Positions 10,972 through 20,931 of a DNA stretch of 64,000 bases are shown piece after piece. Within the stretch, counting starts at the first letter, position 1, and every line of letters starts with the position of its first letter. The stretch is from Cercophora sp. LCS_1. Lineage: Eukaryota > Ascomycota > Sordariomycetes > Sordariales > Lasiosphaeriaceae. Below the pieces are notes generated by a model. It worked only from the letters and a program-made list of their open reading frames with translations. It did no database searches and was not told the DNA's origin. The position numbers and the translations under genes are program-made. Where the stretch lies: assembly GCA_036250225.1 (NCBI GenBank), contig JAPZLL010000041.1:124001-188000 (forward strand), given 5' to 3'.

Positions 10972-11955
10972 TCACCCTCCAATCACCCACAACTCAACCC
11001 CCAAAACCCCAAACTTCTCCCCCTCATCACTCAACCGCTCATTCCCAAACGTCAAGCACGTCGAACTGACCCCCTTCTCCAACCCATCGTTCAACCACAA
11101 TCCATACTTGCCATCCCCCGCGCCCACACTCAAAAAGTGGCTCTCACACAGCATGTAATACTCATTCACCCCACTATACGGAAACGCCTTGAACCGTATC
11201 CCCGGCGTCCCTTCACTCCCAAGAATCGTCGCGGACCTTGGTACCGCCCCATCCCCATCCATCAACTCATCCGGCCTGGGCGGCAACCCAGCCAACACGC
11301 TCGCCCTCCAGAGGAAACACTCCCCCGTCCCGAAATACCCCGCCCGTGGATGGGGATAATCCGATAAATACGCGCCGAATGTACCACCTTCCAAATCTTT
11401 CACTACAAGCACGAAACCAACTCGTTTCCCGCTGTAGCGCGCCGCCTTGTCGTACAACGTTGCTAGACTCGCGCCGTCTTGTTCGAGCGAGTAGACGAGG
11501 TTCCACTCGTCGACTATACTCAGGCGCGCGGGCACCATGATTCGTAGTTCTTCGGCGATGGAGGTTGTAAGCAATCGGGCATCGGAGGAGGTTTCGGTCG
11601 AGAAGCCATTGAGTTGTAGCGGTTCGAGCGGGGGCGGTTTCATTGGGGAGGCGGTGTGGTGGCGGTAGGGCGGGGTGTAGACGCCGTCGAGGCCGTTGTT
11701 GTGACCGTGGCTGTGTGTGTAGGACGAGGAAGAAGCGTCAAAGGTGCGCGCGTGTTGGAAGGATGACGGAGGGGTTGTCGGTTGGGATTGTTCGGTTGAG
11801 AAGCGCCGGACGAGACCGCCCCAGAGGGAGGAGACCGACGACGACAGGAACGAGGGCGGTGGAGTGCCGACTGACGAGGGGGTTGGTGAAGGGGAGGAGT
11901 CGGGTGTCCCCGCGCGGTTGTTACCGTACGAGGGGGTTGGGCGGTGGGTTGCCAT
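10972..11955 (-). CDS. oxr1: TLDc-domain oxidation resistance protein OXR1
   Basis: OXR1-family proteins protect against oxidative damage and, through the TLDc domain, bind and regulate the V-ATPase. Single exon of 327 residues from the ATG at 11955, chosen for its strong context (CAACAATGG). An in-frame ATG at 12006 would add 17 residues, and the frame stays open further upstream with atypical sequence. The N-terminal third is Ser/Pro/Thr-rich with an SSLWGGLVRRFSTE motif typical of fungal OXR1. The TLDc domain occupies about residues 120-327 and shows EWNLVYSLEQDGASLATLY, GYFGTGECFLW, a YYMLCESHFLSVGAGDGKYGLW block and the closing LGVELWVIG. Confidence 0.92.
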   Translation of the reverse strand: MATHRPTPSYGNNRAGTPDSSPSPTPSSVGTPPPSFLSSSVSSLWGGLVRRFSTEQSQPTTPPSSFQHARTFDASSSSYTHSHGHNNGLDGVYTPPYRHHTASPMKPPPLEPLQLNGFSTETSSDARLLTTSIAEELRIMVPARLSIVDEWNLVYSLEQDGASLATLYDKAARYSGKRVGFVLVVKDLEGGTFGAYLSDYPHPRAGYFGTGECFLWRASVLAGLPPRPDELMDGDGAVPRSATILGSEGTPGIRFKAFPYSGVNEYYMLCESHFLSVGAGDGKYGLWLNDGLEKGVSSTCLTFGNERLSDEGEKFGVLGVELWVIGG

Positions 11956-13448
11956 TGTTGGTGGTTGGTGGTTTGGGAGATGTGGTGATTGTTGCGATGA
12001 GATCATTGGTTTTTTTTGGCGGAAATGCGCGGGGTTGGAGTTTGGGGTTCTGGAGAGCTGCAGAGGATTCAGATTATAGGGAGGTTTTAAAGACCATGAT
12101 AGGGCAAACCCGTGAGGTTCAAACGGGGTCGCCAGGGCGGGAGGGATGCCATGAAGCGGGTGTTCGAGAGGCCCGAGGGGATGATCTGACGGAGCCCGCG
12201 CGCTGGTGGCTGCGGATGCCGTGGCCCCAAGCTTCCTTGTGAAGGCTTCCAGAAAGCCGGCGCCAAGACAGGGGCGGCGGGTTTTCATGCCGGACCGTTT
12301 TACGTACCGCCAAGTTGCGGCAAGTCGCTTTGCGCCAATCGAAAGACAGAAAATACAAAATGGTACGTGTCAGCACAAAGCAGATTAGGTAATTATGCGG
12401 GGAGTCGCCTGAGCTAGCTGGCAAAGACCAGCGCCGGGACTTGGCAGACTACTCGTACAGAATACCCGAGCAAGTGGTGAGGCGTCTTGGAAACGCTCTT
12501 TCTGAGTTTGGTTGGAGTTGCAATCTGGTATCTCATCAAATTCGTTGCCGAGGATAAAAATGACCCGGGAAACCAAATATCGGATAAGCGCCAGGCGTTG
12601 GAGTTATGGACGCAGCAACAAGGGCTATGAGAACTAAACAACACGGGGAAGGCAGATTACCCCCTCCAGTAGGTCAAAAATTGCAGTGATAGTAGGGAGA
12701 GCGTATAATTTGGTGACAGGGTCTTTGGAGGTTGGTTCGAGATGTCTGCCATGGGCCGAACAGCTGCGAGACGAGGCTCTGCATGTTTGCTGACAAGAGT
12801 TGGGGTAAGTTGTTTCCTCCGTCAAGTCAAAAATTGCAGTGACTCGGACATAACTCATTGCCAGATGATTGATTGATGACAATTAGAGAACCCTCTCACA
12901 GTCACGAAGACAGCCCTTGACAACAACCGCTTTGTGTTCGTTAGAAGTCACCATACCCGTCGAGACTACAAAGAGCTCTCTAGGTCCAGGGAGTATCTTG
13001 TGACCAGATTATCTAGTTATCCTTTTTTTTCTGAGGAACAATCAGTACCATCGTCCACCGTAAGACTGTGGTCGCTGCGGGAGATGAAGTGGAGGTTGTC
13101 AGCCAAATGCAAGGCTCGACTGATTTGGAGCTGGCAGCCACCAGCGCTATCAGCCCACCAATACTGTCAAGATTCCAGGGTATTCTAGAAGTCCACCTCT
13201 TGCTTTTGAGGCATCAAACAGCTCTATATGTTTTATCTAAATTAACGAAGCCAATGTGCGGTGTTTGGGTGTGTCACCCACTCCATGAATATCTTGTACA
13301 GTTACAGGACCAACACATTGTCAGCCAAGCCAAAAGACCAGTCTCGGCCCCGCGGAGAACCACGGCCGACAGTGTCCAGGACGTAGCTGGAAACAGGACG
13401 CTGGATAGCTTCACTCGTGACTCATAAGTTTCTTACGTTTATTTATGC
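11956..13448. other. Intergenic region with a degenerate direct repeat
   Basis: About 1.5 kb between the OXR1 start and the HEM4 stop. It carries two copies of a 17-base perfect word (12673-12689 and 12826-12842) embedded in a weaker repeat, and no convincing gene. The frame at 13068-13427 shows no conserved features. Confidence 0.5.
12661..12842 (+). repeat. Degenerate direct repeat, 153-base offset
   Basis: The word gtcaaaaattgcagtga occurs at 12673-12689 and again at 12826-12842. Weaker similarity (CCTCC…) extends on the left to about 12661 and 12815. This could be an old tandem duplication or a pair of factor-binding sites. No transposon ends are visible. Confidence 0.55.
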
Positions 13449-14297
13449 TCAAGTCCTACTGAATTGCGTAATACCGTTCCAAACGCCCTCGGGGCTTGGC
13501 TGCGCAGCGCACACGTCCGGGTGGAAGGCGAATTTATTGACGAGATAGTCTCTGGTCGTTGGTCCAATGGTAGCAATGTACGTCGTAGGGCTTTGCCCTC
13601 GAGGCTTTCCCTCCAAAAGCCCCAACGCCTCCAGCATGCTGTTGCATCCCGTGGGGGAAAAGACAATAACCCATCGCTTTGGTCGGTCTGCTGTCTTTCG
13701 CAGGAGGTCACCGAAAGCAGTCCTGAATGATTCCATGACCCCTGTGTTGTAGACCACCACCTCTTCGGCGTGGATAGAAGCGGCTGTAAGAACTCTGGGG
13801 ATGACGACGCTTCGTTGGGCGCCGACAAGGAAGAGTAATGGCGGCTTGACAGCCCGGTCCTTGTACCACTCCCCGTAGTGCTCGATGATATATGGCGCCA
13901 GAGTCCCACCGTTGCCTGTGTGCTCGCCGAAAACATGTAACCGAGTTGTCGTCGGTACGGCCTTCAATGCGCGTGTCGTTGCCGGCCCGACGCTGTAAAC
14001 TGGGACATCGGGAAAGTCGAATTGGCCTTCCTGGACCAGTGATGAGAAAGCCTCAACGGCCCGCTGCGAGGTGAATATCATGCCACCATAGGCCTTTCCC
14101 TCGGCCCTCCCTATCCCGTTGTCCTTCAAAACGTGTCGAACATGGCTCAGCCCCTGGTCGTCGAATCGATGCTCCAAAACGGGCACAAAAACCGGCTCAA
14201 AGTCGAAGCCATCGGCCGTGGCCGAGAATTGCTCCTCGTAGGCATCTGCAGGTGCAGATTTGGTCTTGAGCAAGAAAACGGGCGTTTTGGTCGACAT
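13449..14297 (-). CDS. hem4: Uroporphyrinogen-III synthase
   Basis: Cyclises hydroxymethylbilane to uroporphyrinogen III in haem synthesis, in the cytosol. Single exon of 282 residues starting MSTKTPVFLLKTKSAPADAY. The two-lobed HEM4 fold is recognisable from GGMIFTSQRAVEAF (lobe 1), VYSVGPATTRAL at the hinge, LFLVGAQRSVVIPRVL and IVFSPTGCNSML (lobe 2), and TYIATIGPTTRDYLVN. The family is poorly conserved and has no strict catalytic residue, so the call rests on these SQRAVEA, VG.AT and SP.G blocks and on length. It is divergently arranged with ERV1, with 261 bases between the start codons. Confidence 0.92.
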   Translation of the reverse strand: MSTKTPVFLLKTKSAPADAYEEQFSATADGFDFEPVFVPVLEHRFDDQGLSHVRHVLKDNGIGRAEGKAYGGMIFTSQRAVEAFSSLVQEGQFDFPDVPVYSVGPATTRALKAVPTTTRLHVFGEHTGNGGTLAPYIIEHYGEWYKDRAVKPPLLFLVGAQRSVVIPRVLTAASIHAEEVVVYNTGVMESFRTAFGDLLRKTADRPKRWVIVFSPTGCNSMLEALGLLEGKPRGQSPTTYIATIGPTTRDYLVNKFAFHPDVCAAQPSPEGVWNGITQFSRT

Positions 14298-14558
14298 GAT
14301 CTTTCCGCGGGCACCGAACACGCGGGGGCGAAGGGAGCAAGCAGTTGAGGATCGGACTTGTTTGCCCCGCGGCCGCCGACGGGAAGGTTTATCGCGATAA
14401 CCAGCGGGGCACCAACACCCCTGAACAAACCCCTGTCGGTCCTGTCCCGGCGTCATGGAAACAAATGCTTTGAAATCGGAATCCCTGTCGCGAGCTTCGC
14501 TTCAGTTTTGCGCCGACATTGTCTACGTCTGCACTGAGCGAGACCGGTTCACATCATA
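14298..14558. promoter_or_regulatory. Divergent promoter HEM4-ERV1
   Basis: The 261-base spacer between the two start codons must hold both promoters. It is GC-rich near HEM4. I recognise no specific factor site. Confidence 0.6.
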
Positions 14559-15191
14559 ATGACAGCACAAGAAGAAAATCCCCTGCCGCCGTCGGCTTTA
14601 GAGGCTGCCCTTCCAACGGCCGAGCCACCTAAGAAATTCCCCAAGGGCGTCGTCCTCGGAAAGGACGGGAAACCGTACATGCCCATTCCCTCCTCCATTT
14701 AGACTTGCACGACTAACACTCATACTCACAGCTGTCGCTCCTGTACGTCTTTTGCGTCATGGGCTGCCCAGACGAAGTCAGGCCTTTCCACCCCCCAAAC
14801 CACGACAACTACAACGACGACCACAACAAGCACAGCCCCTGCGCTCCCAAAAGACTGTCCACCCGATGTCGAACAACTAGGCCGTAGCGCGTGGACAGTC
14901 CTCCACTCAATAGCAGCCAACTACCCCGAGCAACCAACAGCGACGGAGCAGTCTGATATCAAGGGGTTTATGGGCTTATTCGCCAAGCTATATCCATGCT
15001 GGGTGTGCGCCGAGGATTTCCAGCGATACATCGAAAAAGAAAAAGTCAAGGCAGGAAGCAGGGACGAGTTTGGGAATTGGTTGTGTGAGGCGCACAACGA
15101 AGTGAATAAGAAGCTGGGGAAACCAACCTTTGACTGTAAATTATGGAAGGAGAGATGGAGGGACGGGTGGAAAGATGGGAGTTGCGATTGA
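14559..15191 (+). CDS. erv1: FAD-linked sulfhydryl oxidase ERV1/ALR
   Basis: Re-oxidises Mia40 in the mitochondrial intermembrane space and passes electrons to cytochrome c. Exons 14559-14674 and 14732-15191; 191 residues. All three expected cysteine pairs are present: the shuttle pair C40-x-x-C43 (GKPCRSC), formed only after splicing; the redox-active pair C128-x-x-C131 (YPCWVC) next to the FAD; and the structural pair C157-x16-C174. Aromatic FAD-fold residues (LGRSAWTVLHSIAANYP) are intact. A run of ten threonines links the shuttle arm to the oxidase domain. No N-terminal presequence is expected, since family members enter through the Mia40 route. Confidence 0.95.
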
Positions 15192-15838
15192 GGGTGTTTT
15201 GGAGGCGGATGTGTGTCCGGAAAAAAGGGGCAAACCCCTCTCAACATTGGGATGTGATCACGGACTCATACGAACTCACCTCTCTGTATGATTAATTGTA
15301 TACATGTAAGATTTTGTGTGAAGAGAATAAACATGATTGGGATGGTAACAGCCTCGTGTTGTGTTTCGGTTTGGAATACGAACGACGGCTACTTGGCAAC
15401 GGGCATCACACCACCAAAACAACACAACAAGTTCCAAACATACGCAAAACGCCAGACGAACGGACACGCAATGGAATGAACGGTTGACAACGGCGCTGAG
15501 TAACAACATGATCCGGAGACACCCGGGAGCAGCGGGGCCTGCAACGCCCGAAAAGAACAGGGATCGATTACATCACCGCGCCGTCAAAAACGGTCAAAGA
15601 CGCACAAGTCCACCACCGCAGCCATCCATGGATCTACACACGCATTTCCACTGCAGCTTACTGATGCCCATCCTGTCCTTTGCATGATCAATTCATGACC
15701 TCAACAGTTCACCAACCCATTCCTTCAAAAAACATCCCAACCATTCCAGTCCTCACCCTTTCCCCTTTCCCCTTTCCCACCAGCCACCCGGCACGAACCA
15801 CTTCATCTCTCTAACCAAGACCAAAGAGAACCACCAAA
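15192..15838. promoter_or_regulatory. Pyruvate decarboxylase upstream region with CT-rich tract
   Basis: Between the ERV1 stop and the pyruvate decarboxylase start. The last 130 bases are strongly pyrimidine-biased, with repeated CCTTTCC units at about 15755-15778. Such CT tracts are common just upstream of highly expressed fungal genes. No gene is seen. Confidence 0.55.
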
Positions 15839-17617
15839 ATGCCCGACATCCGCACCCAATCCCTCACCAAGCCCACAACAGTGGCCGAATACCTCTTCAC
15901 CCGCCTCCACCAACTCGGCATCCGCTCCCTACATGGCCTCCCAGGCGACTTCAACCTCGTAGCCCTAGACTACATCCCCAAGTGCTCCCTCAAGTGGGTG
16001 GGATCCGTCAACGAGCTCAACGCATCCTATGCAGCAGACGGATATGCCCGTGCACATGGCATCGGTGCAGTCGTCACCACTTTCGGCGTGGGTGAACTCT
16101 CCGCCATCAACGGTATCGCGGGCGCCTACTCGGAGCACGTGCCCGTCATCCATATCGTGGGCTGTCCATCCACCATCTCCCAGCGTAACGGGATGCTGTT
16201 GCACCACACGTTGGGAAACGGGGATTTCAACGTCTTTTCCAACATGGCGTCTCAAGTCGCCTGCGATGTTGCCCGTCTCAACAACCCGGCGGAGATACCA
16301 AGCCAAATCGATCAAGCTATACGCGAGTGTTGGATCAAAAGTCGCCCGGTGTATATCATGTTACCGACCGACATGGTTGAGAAGAAGGTCGAAGGGGAAC
16401 GACTCGACACGCCAGTTGATCTCAGCTACCCGGCTAACGAGCCGGAGAGAGAGGATTACGTGGTAGACGTGATACTCAAGTATCTCCACGCCGCTAAAGA
16501 CCCGATCGTGCTAGTCGATGCGTGCGCCATCCGCCATCGTGTCCTCGGGGAATTGGAAGAGCTGATCAACAAGACGAAGCTCCCCGTCTTCGTCACGCCC
16601 ATGGGGAAGGGCGCCTTCAACGAAACGCGCCCATGCTACGGGGGCGTGTACGCCGGCTCCGGCAGCGCCGACCACGTGCGCGAGCGCGTGGAAAACGCAG
16701 ATCTGGTGCTGAGCGTTGGTTCGCTCAAGAGCGATTTCAACACCAGCGGTTTCTCGTATCGGACCAGTCAGTTGAACACGATCGATCTGCATAGCACGCA
16801 TACTGTGGTACGCTATAGCGAGTATCCCGGCGTCACGATGCGGGGCGTCCTCAAAAAGGTGACGGAGCGGGTTGACGTTTCGAAGCTGACCAAGAAGGGG
16901 CTGGAGATGAAGACGGTCAAGAATGAGGTTAGGGAGAATATGGATGACAGCAAGACTATCACGCAGGCGTGGTTCTGGCCGCGGATCGGCGAGCATCTGC
17001 AGGAGGGCGACGTGGTGGTGACGGATACGGGGACGTCGAATTTTGGGATCTGGGAGACAAAGTTCCCGGCTGGGGTTATTGGGGTGACGCAGATCCTGTG
17101 GGGGAGTATCGGGTGGGCGGTGGGTGCTGCGCAGGGCGCCGCGTTGGCGGTCAAGGATCGCGGCGAGGGCAAGAGGACGATTCTGTTTGAGGGAGATGGG
17201 TCGTTTCAGTTGACCGTGCAGGAGGTGTCGACGATGATACGGCACAAGTTGGATGTTACCATGTAAAGCCTCTCCCCTCCCGTCTGATGCGTGGTGTGCT
17301 GATCCTGCAGATTCCTCATCTACAACGACGGCTTCACAATCGAGCGCTTCATCCACGGCATGGACGCCGAGTACAACGACATTGTGACGTGGAAGTACAC
17401 CGAGATCCCCGAGGTGTTTGGCGCCGTCCAGGGCAAGGGTTTCAGGAAATACGTCGTCAAGACCAAGGACGAGCTGGAGACGTTGCTCAAAGATGCCGAG
17501 TTCCGAAAGGGCAAGGGCCTGCACTTTGTCGAGCTGTGGATGGAAAAGGGGGATGCACCGCGGGGACTCAAGATCACGACCGAGATCTCGGCGAGGAACA
17601 ATGCCCGAACTGAGTAG
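15839..17617 (+). CDS. pdc1: Pyruvate decarboxylase
   Basis: Thiamine-diphosphate and Mg-dependent enzyme turning pyruvate into acetaldehyde and CO2, in the cytosol, feeding ethanol or acetate formation. Exons 15839-17262 and 17311-17617; 576 residues. The catalytic glutamate is E59 (VNELNASYAADGYAR), the paired histidines are H122-H123 (LLHHTLGNGDF), and the ThDP motif begins GDG at 451-453 and ends YND at 479-481. The single intron falls inside this ThDP motif; splicing AT|A restores TMIFLIYNDG. The 48-base intron starts GTAAAG. The protein ends close to the stop of the convergent neighbour, 65 bases away. Length matches fungal PDCs (about 560-580). Confidence 0.96.
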
Positions 17618-17682
17618 TTGTCGGTGTTCATTAACCGTGTGTATCCATCCCCACCCAATTCCAATCTTAGTCCTGCGTATGT

Positions 17683-18903
17683 CTACTCTTCGGACCTAAG
17701 TCGTTTGGCGGGTGACATTTCGCCGTTTGTGCTCTTTCGTTTGCTGTCTACGCTGAGTTCATTCAGTTTGCTGAGTGCTTCGCCGAGTCTTTTCCTTGCC
17801 GCCATCTCGCGTGAACTTCCGTCTCCTCTTGGTCGGTAGAATTCTCGGACCACGGCGACCAGCGCGTGGTAAATGCCGTACAACAGCAGCCGTACCCGCC
17901 TCTCCTTATCGCCGCTTATTACCTCTCCTCCCTTTTCTTGTATCCCTTCACAGTCTTCTTTCCGCATGCCCGTATCCCTCTCCATCCCTCTAGGCTTGCC
18001 TCCATCTACCCCTCCATCCTGTCCCTCTATCGCCCCATCCCATCCCCCTTCTCCAGTCACAGAAAATAGGCTCCCCATCGACGGATCCCCGAACAGCACA
18101 CCACTCCAATCGTCGAAACCAACCGCCTCCCCCGCCTCATCAACGAGCAGATTTCCCAACCCCTGATCAACAACGGTCAACCTTCCTACCGTCACGCCGT
18201 CCAACGCCCACCTCCACTTCTTAAAGAGGCGTCGTATACTAACATACGGTATCGTCACGCCCATATCCTCACCGTCTCGGAGAATACTTTCAAGCAGGAG
18301 GTGGAAGGCATCGGACCAGGTGTTTGATGGTGGGCCACCGATGGAGTCGACTACTGAGGGGATGGGACCGAATTTATTGGTTGGGGAGGTTATTTGTGCG
18401 AGCGAGCTGGCTAGCTTGTTGATTTGGTTGCGGATTTGGTTGGATAACTGGTGGGAGGGTGGTTCTTTTGGGGAAGGAGGTTGAGATTGGTTTTGGTGGA
18501 GGGCTCGAGAGAGGAGGTTCGGAGATTGCTGGCTTTGAGACTGCTGAAAAGGCACCCCCCTGGGAAACGGAACGAGGATGTAGGGAGATAGGGTATCGGT
18601 TGATGATGGTGGCGAGAGAGACGAGTGGATGGGTACTGGGATAGTGGGAAGTGACGAAACTTGTGCCAGGTACCGGAGGGTTGATGCTTCGGATTCGAGA
18701 CAGAGACGTTCGTGCCGGAGGAGACGGAGGGAAGGCGGAGGTGATAAAATCAGGAGGCGGCTTGTGGTGTCTGAGAAAACGATGGTGTATGCTCGACTGA
18801 GGCGGTGAGACAGATGATATTTTACCGAGACGATGGTTGTGTCTTTTGGGAGGACGTGGCCGAGCATTGCTTGGAGGGTTGAAGGGGGTGGTGGGCGACA
18901 CAT
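17683..18903 (-). CDS. APH/choline-kinase-fold protein with degenerate catalytic loop
   Basis: 406 residues in one exon. The layout is that of fungal aminoglycoside-phosphotransferase-like proteins: an N-lobe with LLILSPPPSLRLLRHERLCLESEASTLRYL, a SYILVPF-type hinge (PYILVPFPRGVPF), a low-complexity Ser/Pro/Gln insertion, then a C-lobe with TVVDQGLGNLLVDEAGEAVGFDDWSGVLFGDPSMG. This last block aligns with the family pattern HGDLxxxNILV…GIIDWExAxxGDP. The first histidine and glycine of the catalytic loop are replaced (VVDQGLGN), while its Asn and the metal-binding Asp (GFDDW) remain. Activity and substrate are unknown. The start is about 90 bases from a 10-N gap, so the 5' end may be incomplete. 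The tail is basic (KRLRSEE). Confidence 0.65.
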   Translation of the reverse strand: MCRPPPPSTLQAMLGHVLPKDTTIVSVKYHLSHRLSRAYTIVFSDTTSRLLILSPPPSLRLLRHERLCLESEASTLRYLAQVSSLPTIPVPIHSSLSPPSSTDTLSPYILVPFPRGVPFQQSQSQQSPNLLSRALHQNQSQPPSPKEPPSHQLSNQIRNQINKLASSLAQITSPTNKFGPIPSVVDSIGGPPSNTWSDAFHLLLESILRDGEDMGVTIPYVSIRRLFKKWRWALDGVTVGRLTVVDQGLGNLLVDEAGEAVGFDDWSGVLFGDPSMGSLFSVTGEGGWDGAIEGQDGGVDGGKPRGMERDTGMRKEDCEGIQEKGGEVISGDKERRVRLLLYGIYHALVAVVREFYRPRGDGSSREMAARKRLGEALSKLNELSVDSKRKSTNGEMSPAKRLRSEE

Positions 18904-20931
18904 TGTGGTGTTTGTTTGTTTTGTTCTTTTTTTTTTTGGGGGGGGGGGGGGGGGGGTTTGGCCAAAATACTTTTTGGGTACTTTCCCTTTGGTGNNNNNN
19001 NNNNCCCCCCCCCCCCCCCCCCCCCCGGAGATGGATGTCTAGATCATCCAGGTACTCGGTCGGGAAGATATAAGAGATGGGTAGATAAACGACGACGGGA
19101 TGAGCCGGAACATGTAATGTATAGCCCAACTTTGTAAGGCACAGATCTATGAAGGGGCTGACCAAACAGCCGCAGCTCGGAGACGCAGATTTCAAGCACC
19201 AGAGACAAGAGTGTTTAGCGTCATGAACCGTTTCCCTCTCCCTCTTCCTCATCCCAGACAAAAGACAAAGACTTGTGGTTAGCTCCCTTCGGCTCGCAAC
19301 ACGGCAGCAAGAAGGTTATTCCTGGCTTGCCTTAGCGGCCGGGGCGAATGCTCCCGCACGCCTCTCGTCACTGACGTTGCGTAAACGGCATCGGCCAGCA
19401 TGGCCAGGGAGGGGACGTCCATCCCATCGGGACAAGAACCAGGTTGGCGTCCGGGTACGCCAAGCCAGGCTCGATTCGTGGTGAACCCTTCCAACGAATA
19501 GCGCGCCGAGAGTAGCGAGCCCAAGTGGGCTAACCTGGGGTCTCGAGAGCCTTGTTCATGCCGACTTCCCTGCCGCGAAGACGCGAAGAAGGAGCCTCGC
19601 AGGATTCCGGATCGGGCTAAATGGCAGTTGTAGCCATTGTCAGATCATCACATCTCTGCGCTGGCTGGCTGGCGGGGTGTTGGGGGTGCGCGGGCGGCAG
19701 CGCGTGGCTGCTGGAGTGTGTCTGTGGACAGAAATGCCAAGCGAGGAGTCTTCAACAAGAGACGAGCGGCAGCGAGCGAAGTCACCGCAAATGGTGGCAG
19801 CGACAAAAAAGCCTTCCATGGGTGGCATTATTGCGTGCGCTTTGCGCTTCAATATTGCTTTCGGACGTGACATTGTGCTGCTTCAAAGACAAAGAAAGCC
19901 AAGGTGGCATCCGGTCCGCTAGACATCGTACCTACATACCAAACAATGACCAGGCGGCATAGCATGCCATGGCAGCAAGCAGCCCAAACTCACCACACCG
20001 TAACACAACAGCCCACACGAACTGGGTGCCGTTTTCGGGCTTGCTGCGCCCGGGCAAAAGGCACATGTCATCGGTCATCGTTGTTTCTGACGAGGAAAAA
20101 AAAAAGCCTGGGACCGAACCGAAATCCATCAGACCCAGGAATCGCGGAATTGTCACTCGAGTGAGGCGCTTCGACAAGCGAACCGGGAATTTACTGATTG
20201 GTCGCCATTAAGCGAGAATCGGGGATCAACAACGCCTGCTCCACGTGGAGAAAGGTGCTTGAAAGTCATGAGCTGTCAGGTATCCACTGTTTCAACCCTG
20301 CCGGTTGCCGCCGGCATTCAATGTCGGTTTGTGCCCTTCAATTTCATGAGGTTCCCGACATCGCAACAAGTCCCCGGCATACCGGCCGGACCGACGAAAG
20401 GCTACCACTGCGTTGCAAGGCGCAAGGTATTATTGCGTGCGGGGCGAAGGCTCCCCCCTTTTGCTCACCGATTCCGTACTCGGGAAGGATATCGCTGTGA
20501 GGTTCCTGGCCAGTGCAGTGTGGACGTTGCAGTATTGCACAAACAATTCCCGGGGAGGCGCCAGGGGTGTCTCCCGTCTCGCTGGTACCCCAACCCTCTC
20601 AGAGTTTCACCGCAAAGAGCCGCGTCTTGATTCATCCATCAGGTTGCAGATGGATTTTATATCGCGGGGTATCAATTGGTGCACTCGTCAAAAATGTCTG
20701 GAATAGGGCTTAGCGTCGTGTGCGCCTTGGTGCAGCTGCAGCTCGCTCGCTCGCTCCTGGACGAACCGCATTGCTGCTTCCGCATGTCCCTCGACGGCTC
20801 TTCATGCAATTTGCACTCGTCGACAACAACTTGTCGACTGCCATTCCATTCATCAGTCTCTTTCGCTCCAGATGCCCCTTTTGGAGCGTGTAGCGTCCCG
20901 CCCTCTATTGATCCTTGGCCTCGCTCGCTTG
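18904..20931. other. 2 kb region without a recognisable gene, containing an assembly gap
   Basis: Between the APH-like start and the TAN1 stop. The first 120 bases contain a T run, a G run, the N gap and a C run. From 19027 to 20931 the composition is mixed. Short frames at 19621-19962 and 20259-20630 show no conserved motif. It could hold promoter sequence, a non-coding transcript or a species-specific gene; nothing can be supported. Confidence 0.5.
18927..19026. other. Assembly gap (10 N) flanked by homopolymers
   Basis: Eleven T (18927-18937), nineteen G (18938-18956), 38 bases of mixed sequence, ten N (18995-19004) and twenty-two C (19005-19026). The fixed N length and homopolymer flanks point to a scaffold join of unknown true size with unreliable neighbouring bases. 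Confidence 0.9.

Noticed and set aside
11956..12288. Longer N-terminal extension of OXR1 starting at 12288
   Set aside because: The extra 111 residues are not of OXR1 type, and the ATG at 11955 has a much better context and fits the usual Ser/Pro-rich start.
16511..17524. 337-codon minus-strand frame inside pyruvate decarboxylase
   Set aside because: Antisense shadow spanning the real intron; no motif of its own.
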